Source: Enterobacteriaceae bacterium UBA3516
Lineage (GTDB): Bacteria; Pseudomonadota; Gammaproteobacteria; Enterobacterales; Enterobacteriaceae
Assembly: GCA_002377245.1 (NCBI GenBank)
Contig: DFPL01000156.1
Coordinates: 1-36,171 of the forward strand
Direction of reading: 5' to 3'
Length of the DNA stretch: 36,171 nt
Each line of letters begins with the position of its first letter. The first letter of the stretch is position 1. Below, piece by piece: positions 8,128 to 15,632 of the stretch. Under the pieces are notes generated by a model. That model saw only the letters and a list, made by a program, of their open reading frames with translations. It did no database searches and had not been told where the DNA came from. The position numbers and the translations under genes are program-made.

Positions 8128-8148
8128 TTAGCTTGCTAAGTTATTATA
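8128..8148 (-). promoter_or_regulatory. SlyA operator and slyA -10 element
   Basis: TTAGCTTGCTAA at 8128-8139 reads TTAGCAAGCTAA on the slyA strand, exactly the consensus SlyA binding sequence. A perfect TATAAT on the minus strand at 8143-8148 is the likely slyA -10 box. The operator would overlap or follow the transcription start, consistent with self-repression. It also lies in the upstream region of the divergent ydhI gene. Confidence 0.85.
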
Positions 8149-8292
8149 CTGATTTTAGAATAGTGTGCAGCATTTATATTTCTAAAACAAATGCATTGCT
8201 CTGCTCGCGTCGTCACTGCTTCCTTTCCTCCTCTGCGCGATGAATCTATGCTTTAAAAATGAACCAGCGATGCTTTCAAAGGATTAAAACTC

Positions 8293-8529
8293 GTGACGTT
8301 ACCCCTTCACTCCCCTGCGTTGCCCCTGCAGGACCTGATTTTCGGCGCCTCGGTCTACTTTCCGCCGATTTTCAAAGCCGTAATGTTGGGCTTCTTACTC
8401 TGGCTGATCGTACACCGGTTTCTGCGTGACTGGATGTATGCGGGTGATATCTGGCACCCCATTTTGATGGACCTTTCCCTGTTTGTGATTGCGATTGGCG
8501 CATCGCTGGCCCTGTTGATGGCGTTTTGA
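8293..8529 (+). CDS. ydhI: DUF1656 small membrane protein YdhI
   Basis: YdhI belongs to the DUF1656/AaeX family of small inner-membrane proteins that accompany AaeAB-type efflux pumps. The 78-residue product has the family's LPLQDLIFGASVYFPP motif, a first membrane helix around residues 28-46, the WMYAGDIWHPILMDLSLF segment, and a second C-terminal helix. The start is a GTG at 8293 with an AAAGGA ribosome site. The stop codon is two bases from the ydhJ ATG, so the genes are translationally linked. It is the first gene of ydhI-ydhJ-ydhK, divergent from slyA. Its exact role in the pump is not known. Confidence 0.92.
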   Translation: MTLPLHSPALPLQDLIFGASVYFPPIFKAVMLGFLLWLIVHRFLRDWMYAGDIWHPILMDLSLFVIAIGASLALLMAF

Positions 8530-8531
8530 CT

Positions 8532-9389
8532 ATGCAATTAAAATCCCTGAAATACTTTTCGACGTTACTGGTTCTGGCAGTTGCCCTTGTTGCCGGATGG
8601 TGGTTATGGAACTTTTATATGCAGTCTCCCTGGACACGCGATGGGAAAGTGCGTGCTGAGCAGGTCAGTATTACTCCGCAGGTCTCAGGAAGTATCACTA
8701 CGCTCAATATTAAAGATAATCAGTTCGTCAAAGCCGGTGACGTTTTATTTCGCATTGACGAGACCCCTTACGACATCGCAGTACTCAATGCGCAGGCGCA
8801 GCTGGCGCGTGCGCAGACCGATCTTTCCAAAGCCAATAACGAAGCCAACCGCCGACGCCATTTGTCCAGGGGGTATATTTCGGCTGAAGATCTCGACACC
8901 GCCAATATCAATGTCAAAGCGATGCAAGCCAGTGTCGCCGTCGCGCAGGCTCAACTGGAACAGGCGAAATGGCAGCGCGAGCAAACCACGGTTAAAGCCC
9001 CGGTGGACGGTTGGGTGACCAATCTCACAACCCGTAAGGGTAACTACGCCACGGCAGGAGAGCCGGTTTTTGCCCTTGTCGACAGCCATTCATTTTATGT
9101 CGTGGGCTATTTTGAAGAGACCAAACTGCGCCATATTCGCCAGGGCGACATCGCCAGAATTGTGTTATATAGCGGGAACATTACGTTACAGGGTCACGTT
9201 TCCAGTATCGGGCGCGCCATCTACGACCAAAGCGTAGAAACGGACAGTGGACTGGTCCCCGACATCAAACCCAACGTGCCCTGGGTTCGCCTGGCGCAGC
9301 GTGTTCCGGTGCGTATCCAGTTTGATGCGCTGCCCGCTGGAGTGACATTGATATCCGGCACCACCTGCACCGTGTCGATTGAGCGTTGA
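8532..9389 (+). CDS. ydhJ: HlyD/EmrA-type periplasmic adaptor YdhJ
   Basis: YdhJ is a membrane fusion (adaptor) protein that links an inner-membrane pump to the outer membrane, here probably for YdhK. The 285-residue product equals the E. coli length. It has an N-terminal membrane anchor (about residues 9-27), a biotinyl-lipoyl-like half motif (SPWTRDGKVRAEQVSITPQVSG), a coiled-coil hairpin rich in Ala, Gln and Arg (about 80-150), and the second lipoyl half (TVKAPVDGWV). A beta-barrel domain follows. A TTG two codons upstream is in frame, but the ATG at 8532 matches the homologue. It sits two bases after ydhI and overlaps the start of ydhK by four bases. Confidence 0.94.
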   Translation: MQLKSLKYFSTLLVLAVALVAGWWLWNFYMQSPWTRDGKVRAEQVSITPQVSGSITTLNIKDNQFVKAGDVLFRIDETPYDIAVLNAQAQLARAQTDLSKANNEANRRRHLSRGYISAEDLDTANINVKAMQASVAVAQAQLEQAKWQREQTTVKAPVDGWVTNLTTRKGNYATAGEPVFALVDSHSFYVVGYFEETKLRHIRQGDIARIVLYSGNITLQGHVSSIGRAIYDQSVETDSGLVPDIKPNVPWVRLAQRVPVRIQFDALPAGVTLISGTTCTVSIER

Positions 9390-11404
9390 GTGTGAAAGGC
9401 CCCATCCCCTTCCCCTGGTCAACGGCGACGTCCGGGCAGTGGCGCTATGCCATTCGTAACAGTGTGGCCATGTGCCTCGCCCTCACCATTGCCTATTGTC
9501 TCAACCTGGATGAGCCCTACTGGGCAATGACCTCCGCCGCGGTGGTGAGTTTTCCTACCGTTGGCGGCGTGATCAGTAAAAGTCTTGGCCGGGTAGCGGG
9601 GAGTTTGATGGGGGCCTGCGCCGCTCTGATGATAGCCGGCCATACACTCAACGATCCCTGGCTGTTTCTTTTTGCGATGGCAGGCTGGATAGGGTTATGC
9701 ACCTGGGCTTGCGCTCAGTTCAGTAACAATGTGGCTTACGCCTTTCAGCTCGCCGGTTATACCGCAGCAATTATTGCTTTTCCGGTGGTTAATATCACCG
9801 ACACCACCGAGCTTTGGGACATCGCTCAGGCCCGCGTCTGCGAGGTTATGTTGGGCATTTTATGCGGCGGCATGATGATGATGATCCTGCCCAGCACGTC
9901 GGACGGCACCACGCTGCTGTCGGCACTGAAAAAAATGCATGCGCGCTTGCTGGAGCATGCCAGTTTGTTGTTGCAGCCCGAGAGTACCGATGCCATCCGC
10001 ACCGCGCACGAGAGCGTCATAGGTCAGATCCTGACAATGAACCTGTTGCGCATTCAGGCCTTCTGGAGCCATTATCGTTTCCGCCGGCAGAATGCCTTAC
10101 TCAACTACTTACTTCACCAGCAGCTGCGTCTGACCAGTGTTATCTCCAGCCTGCGCAGAATGCTGGTTAATTGGCCCGATGCCCCCCCGTCGACCCGTGA
10201 CATCATCGACGCATTAATCGTTGCGCTGGCGAAGCCGCAGACAGATCTGTATACCGTGGCGCGAATTATTGCCCCTCTGAAACCTTGCGACGATGGGGAC
10301 TACAAACATCAGGCGTTCTGGCAGCGTTTGCGCTATTTCTGTCGCCTGTATCTTAATAGCAGTCGCTGGCTTGCGCGCGTTGAAAATGCCACCCCGGTGA
10401 CCGAATATCGTTTGCCGCCCCGGGCTGGACTGACGCGCTACACCGATAATACCGAAGCGCTCTGGAGCGGGTTACGCAGCTTTTGTGCCCTGAGCCTGGT
10501 GGGGGCATGGACGATTACTTCTCAGTGGGAGTCAGGTTCCGCCGCTCTGACGCTGGCCGCAATCAGCTGTGTGCTTTATTCCGTATCTCCCGCCCCCTTC
10601 CGCTCTCTCACTTTGTTGCTACGCACGCTGTTCCTGCTAACGCTGTTTAGTTTTGTGGTTAAGTTTGGCCTGATGGTACAAATCAGTGAGCTTTGGATTT
10701 TTTTACTGTTCCTGTTTCCCCTGCTGGCAACGATGCAACTGTTTAAATTGCAGATGCCGAAACAGGCCGGACTGTGGGGGCAGCTCATTGTCTTTATGGG
10801 CTCCTTCATCTCGGTCACTAATCCCCCGGTTTACGATCTGGCAGATTTTCTTAATGACGATCTGGCCAAAATTCTTGGTGTGGCATTGTCATGGCTGGCG
10901 TTCGCTGTTCTTCGCCCCGGTTCTGATGCGCGCAAAAGTCGCCGTCAGATACGCGCGTTACGTCGTGAATTTATCGATCAACTGAGTCGCCGCCCCACAC
11001 GCAATGAGCATGAGTTCGAGTCGGTGGTTTATCATCACATTAGTCAGTTGAGTACCAGCCAGGATGCGCTCGCTCGTCGATGGTTATTACGTTGGGGAGT
11101 GGTTTTACTCAACTGTTCTCACGTGGTGTGGCAGTTGAGAAAATGGGAGGCACGCTCAGACCCATTGAGTCAGGTTCGGGACCTCTGTTTGAGTTTACTG
11201 CGTGATGTGATGAGCGAACGGGGCGTTCAGCAACGCCCCCTGGCCGTGACCCTGGCGGAGTTCCAGCGCATCTGCGATACGCTGGCCCACCATCATCAGC
11301 CTGCTGCCCGCGAACTCGCGGCGGTTATCTGGCGCTTGCACTGCTCACTTTCCCAGCTGGAACTGGCGCCAACCGCCGGCTCAATCGACAGCGCCCTTAC
11401 TTGA
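9386..11404 (+). CDS. ydhK: AaeB/FUSC-family efflux pump subunit YdhK
   Basis: YdhK is an inner-membrane transporter of the aromatic acid exporter (AaeB, FUSC) family. It probably exports small aromatic or amphipathic compounds together with YdhJ, though its substrate is undefined. The 672-residue product is colinear with E. coli YdhK (670). It shows the two-fold organisation of the family: an N-terminal group of about five membrane helices (for example LDEPYWAMTSAAVVSFPTVGG), a cytosolic domain, a second membrane group (about 365-510), and a C-terminal cytosolic domain. The start is uncertain: TTG 9386 overlaps the ydhJ stop, and GTG 9392 is two codons in. The 3' end overlaps the converging sodC by eight bases, leaving no room for a terminator between them. 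Confidence 0.93.
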   Translation: MSVKGPIPFPWSTATSGQWRYAIRNSVAMCLALTIAYCLNLDEPYWAMTSAAVVSFPTVGGVISKSLGRVAGSLMGACAALMIAGHTLNDPWLFLFAMAGWIGLCTWACAQFSNNVAYAFQLAGYTAAIIAFPVVNITDTTELWDIAQARVCEVMLGILCGGMMMMILPSTSDGTTLLSALKKMHARLLEHASLLLQPESTDAIRTAHESVIGQILTMNLLRIQAFWSHYRFRRQNALLNYLLHQQLRLTSVISSLRRMLVNWPDAPPSTRDIIDALIVALAKPQTDLYTVARIIAPLKPCDDGDYKHQAFWQRLRYFCRLYLNSSRWLARVENATPVTEYRLPPRAGLTRYTDNTEALWSGLRSFCALSLVGAWTITSQWESGSAALTLAAISCVLYSVSPAPFRSLTLLLRTLFLLTLFSFVVKFGLMVQISELWIFLLFLFPLLATMQLFKLQMPKQAGLWGQLIVFMGSFISVTNPPVYDLADFLNDDLAKILGVALSWLAFAVLRPGSDARKSRRQIRALRREFIDQLSRRPTRNEHEFESVVYHHISQLSTSQDALARRWLLRWGVVLLNCSHVVWQLRKWEARSDPLSQVRDLCLSLLRDVMSERGVQQRPLAVTLAEFQRICDTLAHHHQPAARELAAVIWRLHCSLSQLELAPTAGSIDSALT

Positions 11405-11918
11405 TGACGCCACAGGCATAACGTTCTCCGCCGCCGCCCAACGGTTTAGGCGAATCGGACATGTTGTCGCCGCCCACGTGGATCATGAGCGCTTTATCTT
11501 TCACTTCTGAAAGTTTTTTCAGGCGCGGCGCAACCACCTCGTCAGTGGCTTTGCCATCATTATTTACAACCAGCACTGGCAAATCGCCCAGGTGCCCCAT
11601 CCCCTCTGGGCCTTCATGTTTACCCGTGGTGTGGGGGTCAAGGTGCCCGCCTGCGGCTTCAGCAGCGGAGGGCTTGCCCTCTTTTAACGCAGGTTCGCAG
11701 CTCCCTTTAGCATGCACATGAAAGCCATGTTCGCCTGGGGGAAGACCATTAAGATCGGGCGTAAACGTCAGCCCTTTGTCGGTTTCAGCAATGGAGACCG
11801 TCCCGATAGACTGCCCCGTTCCCTGCGGTGTTACCAGGTTCATCTCGACTTTTTCACTGGCCGCCTGCGCCCCTGCGCAGACGAACAGCGTTACGATTGC
11901 CAGACTAAAACGCTTCAT
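11397..11918 (-). CDS. sodC: Periplasmic Cu/Zn superoxide dismutase
   Basis: SodC dismutates superoxide in the periplasm. The product is 173 residues, the E. coli length. A signal peptide with an AQA cleavage site ends near residue 19. The metal-binding core is visible in GEHGFHVHAKGSCEP (copper histidines and the disulfide Cys) and GGHLDPHTTGKHEGPEGMGHLGDLP (bridging and zinc histidines and Asp). The final HVGGDNMSD...GGGGERYACGVIK holds the last copper His, the active-site Arg and the second disulfide Cys. The frame runs six codons further upstream, but the ATG at 11918 has a CGGAGG site and begins the signal peptide. It converges on ydhK with an eight-base overlap. It is the only superoxide dismutase in the window; sodB is missing from its K-12 place. 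Confidence 0.97.
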   Translation of the reverse strand: MKRFSLAIVTLFVCAGAQAASEKVEMNLVTPQGTGQSIGTVSIAETDKGLTFTPDLNGLPPGEHGFHVHAKGSCEPALKEGKPSAAEAAGGHLDPHTTGKHEGPEGMGHLGDLPVLVVNNDGKATDEVVAPRLKKLSEVKDKALMIHVGGDNMSDSPKPLGGGGERYACGVIK

Positions 11919-11997
11919 AAGACCTCCGGTTTTCACTTTTCCCCTGTAAGTTTAACGCAGGAGAAAAGATTCACCGGAAACTGTGCTTCATGGCACG

Positions 11998-12894
11998 TTA
12001 GGGTACGTCATAACCCAGCGCCGCTTTACGAATACGGAACCACTGCTGGCGCGTCATATTGAGGCTTTCTGCCACCAGCGCAGAGCGTACACGCTCAATT
12101 TTCCCGGAACCGATTATTGGCAGGGGCTGCGACGGCAGACGCATAACCCAGGCATACACGACCTGCTCAATGCTTTGAGCATTCAGTTCCTGCGCCACCT
12201 GTGCGAGTTCATCACGCAGCGGCTGGAATTCAGCGTCATTAAACAAACGGCCTCCGCCAAGGCAGGACCACGCCATCGGGCGGACACGCAGTTGCTGGAG
12301 CTGGTCGAGGGTGCCGTCGAGCAATAACGGCTGGTGTATCGGTGAAAGCTCAACCTGGTTGGTGGCCAGGGTAAACGGCAGACGTGATTGCAGTAAGGCA
12401 AACTGGGCTGGCGTAAAATTGGAAACACCGAAATGGCTCACTTTCCCACTTTGATGGAGGTGCAGGAATGCTTCCGCGACTTCATCGGCATCCATCAATG
12501 GATCCGGGCGGTGAATAAGCAGTAAATCAAGATGATCGGTCGCCAGATGAGTGAGCGACTGCTCGGCGCTGGCGATAATATGATCGCGCTCAGTAATGTA
12601 GTGACCAATGGCATGCTCTTTGCGCGCCGTGGTGGCAATGCCGCATTTGGTGACAATTTCCATCCGGCTGCGCAGCTGCGGCGCCAGTTTCATTGCTTCA
12701 CCAAACGCCGCTTCACACTGGTAACCACCGTAGATATCGGCATGGTCGACGGTGGTCACACCGAGATCAAGATGCTCTTCAATAAAGCTCACCAACTGGC
12801 GCGCAGACATATTCCAGTCCATTAAACGCCAGTAGCCCATCACGAAACGGGAGAACGTTGGTCCTTGCGGTGCAAGGGTAATTCGCTGAACCAT
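11998..12894 (-). CDS. ydhF: Aldo/keto reductase YdhF
   Basis: YdhF is a cytosolic NADPH-dependent oxidoreductase of the aldo/keto reductase superfamily whose physiological substrate is not established. The 298-residue product equals the E. coli protein in length and is highly similar. The catalytic tetrad appears in order: Asp and Tyr in TVDHADIYGGY, Lys in MEIVTKCG, and His in LDLLLIHRPDP. The cofactor loop lies in PLPIIGSGKIERVRSAL near the C-terminus. The frame can be opened by a GTG two codons earlier, but the ATG at 12894 follows a GAGGAAG ribosome site and matches the homologue. It sits 48 bases downstream of ydhL on the same strand. Confidence 0.94.
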   Translation of the reverse strand: MVQRITLAPQGPTFSRFVMGYWRLMDWNMSARQLVSFIEEHLDLGVTTVDHADIYGGYQCEAAFGEAMKLAPQLRSRMEIVTKCGIATTARKEHAIGHYITERDHIIASAEQSLTHLATDHLDLLLIHRPDPLMDADEVAEAFLHLHQSGKVSHFGVSNFTPAQFALLQSRLPFTLATNQVELSPIHQPLLLDGTLDQLQQLRVRPMAWSCLGGGRLFNDAEFQPLRDELAQVAQELNAQSIEQVVYAWVMRLPSQPLPIIGSGKIERVRSALVAESLNMTRQQWFRIRKAALGYDVP

Positions 12895-12942
12895 AACCAC
12901 TTCCTCAACAATAATTTCTGCTGAGTATACGCAATTATGGCG

Positions 12943-13182
12943 TCAAAAAAGTGAAGGCTGCTGAGGTTCTTCAGGTGGACTGGTTTTATTCGCACGTAAT
13001 TTGCGCAATAAGCGCTGGCGGCACAGGCGAAGCACCTCTTGCTTTTGAGCATCGGTCATCGTTTGCCAGTTAAACCGCTCCTCACGGCTACGCAGACAGC
13101 CGCGACAAAATCCCCGTTCATCGGACTGGCATATTCCCCGGCACGGGCTTTGAACGGGGAAGAATTCCAGTTGCTCTGCCAC
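12943..13182 (-). CDS. ydhL: DUF1289 cysteine-rich protein YdhL
   Basis: YdhL belongs to the DUF1289 family of small proteins with four conserved cysteines, likely a zinc or iron-sulfur binding knuckle. Its function is unknown. The 79-residue product carries Cys14, Cys18, Cys26 and Cys29 in SPCRGICQSDERGFCRGC, followed by an Arg-rich helix (EVLRLCRQRLLRKLRANK). Length equals E. coli YdhL. The start is set at GTG 13182, preceded by GAGAGGG; the frame runs 11 codons further, but that part is not conserved. It is divergent from nemR, so its promoter region contains the NemR palindrome at 13276-13287. Confidence 0.9.
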   Translation of the reverse strand: MAEQLEFFPVQSPCRGICQSDERGFCRGCLRSREERFNWQTMTDAQKQEVLRLCRQRLLRKLRANKTSPPEEPQQPSLF

Positions 13183-13275
13183 GTCTGACCCTCTCTCTGC
13201 TCTCATACCTTTCATTGAAGACGGTCAGGCCCTAACCTGCAAGTCGAAAAAGCGCATCTATTGCCACTTGCACCC

Positions 13276-13287
13276 GACCGATCGGTC
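13276..13287. promoter_or_regulatory. NemR-type operator upstream of nemR
   Basis: GACCGATCGGTC is a perfect 12-base palindrome 17 bases before the nemR start codon. The same GACCG...CGGTC core occurs again before nemA. NemR is known to repress its own operon in E. coli, so this is probably its operator, and it may also influence ydhL. Confidence 0.75.
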
Positions 13288-13304
13288 TAGTAGAGTGCCA
13301 CTCC

Positions 13305-13901
13305 ATGAGCAGAAACAGCGAACACGATACCCGCGAACACCTCCTGGCCACCGGCGAGCGACTTTGTATGCACCGGGGTTTTACCGGAATGGGGTTGAGC
13401 GAATTATTGAAAACGGCGGAAGTGCCTAAGGGCTCTTTCTATCACTATTTTCGTTCAAAAGAAGCGTTTGGCGTGGCGTTACTGGAGCGGCACTATGCTG
13501 GTTACCATCAACGGCTCGCAGACCATTTTGCCCATGGCGAAGGCAATTACCGGGATCGTCTGCTGGCGTATTACCGCCACACGCTGGTGCAATTTTGCGA
13601 CCAGGGCATTATCAGCGGCTGCCTTACGGTGAAGCTCTCTGCCGAGGTGTGTGACCTGTCCGAAACCATGCGTACGGCAATGGACAAAGGGGCCGGCCAG
13701 ATTATCACTCTGCTGGCGAGTGCGCTGGAGAACGGGCGCCTTGAAAAATGTCTGACCTTCCCGGGTGACGCACAAACGCAGGCTCAGGTGCTTTATGCGC
13801 TCTGGCTGGGCGCAAATTTACAAGCCAAGATTTCACGCAGTGCCGTGCCACTGGAAAGTGCCCTGGCCCACGCGCAAACCATTATTGCAGCGCCTGCCTG
13901 A
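13305..13901 (+). CDS. nemR: TetR-family redox-sensing repressor NemR
   Basis: NemR represses nemA and gloA and is inactivated when electrophiles, hypochlorite or methylglyoxal-type compounds modify its cysteines. The 198-residue product has the TetR helix-turn-helix near residues 25-50 (GLSELLKTAEVPKGSFYHYFRSKEAF). It keeps Cys21, Cys98, the key redox Cys106 (ISGCLTVKLSAE) and Cys116, plus Cys149 and Lys175, the residue reported to pair with Cys106. The cysteine at E. coli position 153 is proline here. The gene is first in nemR-nemA-gloA, and palindromes before nemR and before nemA are the likely operators. The ATG at 13305 fits the homologue, though its ribosome site is weak. Confidence 0.95.
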   Translation: MSRNSEHDTREHLLATGERLCMHRGFTGMGLSELLKTAEVPKGSFYHYFRSKEAFGVALLERHYAGYHQRLADHFAHGEGNYRDRLLAYYRHTLVQFCDQGIISGCLTVKLSAEVCDLSETMRTAMDKGAGQIITLLASALENGRLEKCLTFPGDAQTQAQVLYALWLGANLQAKISRSAVPLESALAHAQTIIAAPA

Positions 13902-13927
13902 CAGGCGTTTTTATTTAAACTATTACT

Positions 13928-13942
13928 AGTCGACCGGTCTAT
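13928..13942. promoter_or_regulatory. Second NemR-type palindrome, before nemA
   Basis: TAGTCGACCGGTCTA contains the perfect palindrome GACCGGTC at 13932-13939, in the gap between nemR and nemA and just ahead of the nemA ribosome site. It shares half-sites with the nemR operator at 13276-13287. It may allow separate control of nemA-gloA within the operon. Confidence 0.65.
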
Positions 13943-13954
13943 TCAGGAGAATCT

Positions 13955-15049
13955 ATGTCAAGTAACGTATTTACCCCTTTGCAAGTGGGTGCAATTACCG
14001 CGCCAAACCGTGTATTTATGGCACCCCTGACGCGTCTGCGTAGCATCGAGCCGGGCGATATTCCTACCCCGCTGATGGCCGAATATTATCGTCAGCGTGC
14101 CAGCTCTGGTTTGATCATCAGCGAAGCTACACAGATCTCCGCGCAGGCAAAAGGTTATGCGGGCGCACCGGGTCTTCACAGCCCGGAGCAAATTGCCGCA
14201 TGGAAAAAAATAACCGATGGCGTTCACGCTGAAGATGGCCGTATCGCCGTCCAGTTGTGGCACACCGGTCGTATCTCTCACCACACCCTGCAACCGGGTG
14301 GACAGGCACCGGTCGCCCCGTCTGCGATTGCCGCAGGGACCCGTACTTCTCTTCGTGATGCGAACGGTAACCCAACCCGTGAAGAGACCTCTGTTCCTCG
14401 CGCGCTGGAAACCGACGAGATCCCAGGGATCGTGAATGATTTCCGTCAGGCAGTAATCAACGCCCGCGAAGCCGGTTTTGATCTTGTTGAGCTGCATTCT
14501 GCGCATGGCTATCTGCTGCACCAGTTCCTCTCTCCGTCTGCGAATCAGCGTACCGATCAATACGGTGGCAGCGTTGAAAACCGCGCACGTCTGGTGCTGG
14601 AAGTGGTTGATGCCGTCAGCGAAGCCTGGGGTGCCGATCGTATCGGTATTCGTGTTTCCCCTATCGGCTCTTTCCAGAACACCGATAATGGTCCGAATGA
14701 AGAAGCGGATGCGCTGTATCTGATTGAAGAGTTGGGTAAACGCGGCATCGCTTATCTGCACATGTCCGAGCCGGATTGGGCTGGCGGCGAGCCTTACACC
14801 GAAGCCTTCCGCCAGAAAGTGCGCGAGCGTTTCCATGGGCCTATCGTTGGTGCGGGTGCTTACACCCTGGAAAAAGCAGAAGATCTGATCGGCAAAGGGT
14901 TAATCGACGCCGTGGCCTTTGGTCGCGACTATATTGCTAACCCGGATCTGGTTGAGCGCCTGAAGCACAAAGCCGCATTGAACCCGCAACGCCCGGAGAG
15001 CTTCTACGGTGGTGGTGCAGAAGGTTACACCGATTACCCCTCTTTATAA
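13955..15049 (+). CDS. nemA: N-ethylmaleimide reductase (old yellow enzyme)
   Basis: NemA is a cytosolic FMN-dependent old-yellow-enzyme-family reductase that removes N-ethylmaleimide, nitrate esters, chromate and other electrophiles using NADPH. The 364-residue product matches E. coli NemA (365). Visible family features are the N-terminal FMN segment (NRVFMAPLTRLRS), the EATQIS and QLWHTGRISH segments, the substrate-binding His and downstream residues in VELHSAHGYLLHQFLSP, NQRTDQYGGSVENRAR, and the C-terminal phosphate-binding region (GPIVGAGAYT, AFGRDYIANPDLVERL). CAGGAG precedes the ATG. It is second in nemR-nemA-gloA. A hairpin at 15061-15084 follows the stop but lacks a T run, so read-through to gloA is likely. 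Confidence 0.97.
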   Translation: MSSNVFTPLQVGAITAPNRVFMAPLTRLRSIEPGDIPTPLMAEYYRQRASSGLIISEATQISAQAKGYAGAPGLHSPEQIAAWKKITDGVHAEDGRIAVQLWHTGRISHHTLQPGGQAPVAPSAIAAGTRTSLRDANGNPTREETSVPRALETDEIPGIVNDFRQAVINAREAGFDLVELHSAHGYLLHQFLSPSANQRTDQYGGSVENRARLVLEVVDAVSEAWGADRIGIRVSPIGSFQNTDNGPNEEADALYLIEELGKRGIAYLHMSEPDWAGGEPYTEAFRQKVRERFHGPIVGAGAYTLEKAEDLIGKGLIDAVAFGRDYIANPDLVERLKHKAALNPQRPESFYGGGAEGYTDYPSL

Positions 15050-15060
15050 TCCCTCGATTG

Positions 15061-15084
15061 ATAGCGGCAAGGATTCGCCGCTAT
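15061..15084. other. Hairpin between nemA and gloA
   Basis: ATAGCGGC and GCCGCTAT form a perfect eight-base stem around an eight-base loop, 11 bases after nemA. There is no T tract after it, so it is not a standard terminator. It may stabilise the nemA 3' end or weaken read-through into gloA. Confidence 0.6.
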
Positions 15085-15133
15085 ACTAAAACTCTGTTTC
15101 GAATAAGAATTCACTTACGCAAAAGAGGATATT

Positions 15134-15541
15134 ATGCGCTTTCTCCATACCATGCTTCGCGTTAGCGACCTGCAGCGTTCCATTGATTTTTATACCAACG
15201 TCATGGGGATGTCCCTGCTGCGCACCAGCGAAAACCCTGAATATAAGTACTCTCTGGCTTTCGTGGGTTACGGCCCGGAATCTGAAACCGCAGTACTGGA
15301 ACTGACCTATAACTGGGATGTAGACAGCTATGAGCTCGGTACTGCATACGGCCACATTGCACTGGAAGTGGACAATGCCGCACAAGCGTGCGAACGCATT
15401 CGCCAGAACGGTGGCAACGTGACCCGTGAAGCCGGCCCGGTCAAAGGCGGTACTACGGTTATCGCCTTTATCGAAGATCCCGATGGCTATAAAGTTGAGC
15501 TGATTGAAGCCAAAGATGCCGGACGCGGTCTGGGCAATTGA
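15134..15541 (+). CDS. gloA: Glyoxalase I
   Basis: GloA is a nickel-dependent lactoylglutathione lyase that converts the methylglyoxal-glutathione hemithioacetal to S-lactoylglutathione in the cytosol. The 135-residue product equals the E. coli length and has all four metal ligands in place: His5, Glu56, His74 and Glu122. It lacks the extra internal segment of zinc-type enzymes, consistent with nickel activation. AAAGAGGA precedes the ATG. It follows nemA by 84 bases and is probably co-transcribed with nemRA, so methylglyoxal sensing by NemR raises its own detoxifying enzyme. Confidence 0.97.
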   Translation: MRFLHTMLRVSDLQRSIDFYTNVMGMSLLRTSENPEYKYSLAFVGYGPESETAVLELTYNWDVDSYELGTAYGHIALEVDNAAQACERIRQNGGNVTREAGPVKGGTTVIAFIEDPDGYKVELIEAKDAGRGLGN

Positions 15542-15546
15542 TCGTT

Positions 15547-15575
15547 ACGGGCGCCCCCGTGCGCCCGTCGTTTCC
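15547..15575 (+). terminator. Probable gloA terminator
   Basis: ACGGGCGC pairs with GCGCCCGT around a CCCCGT loop six bases after gloA. The downstream T run is short (CGTTTCC), so termination may be partial. Confidence 0.6.
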
Positions 15576-15632
15576 ATCCCTTCCCAAAATTTGCCATAAT
15601 GCGCTGCCATTTTCCCATTCCAAGAGATTCAG

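Noticed and set aside
13958..14836. A 292-codon open frame antisense to nemA
   Set aside because: It mirrors nemA entirely, its product resembles no family I recognise, and nemA is full length with all motifs.
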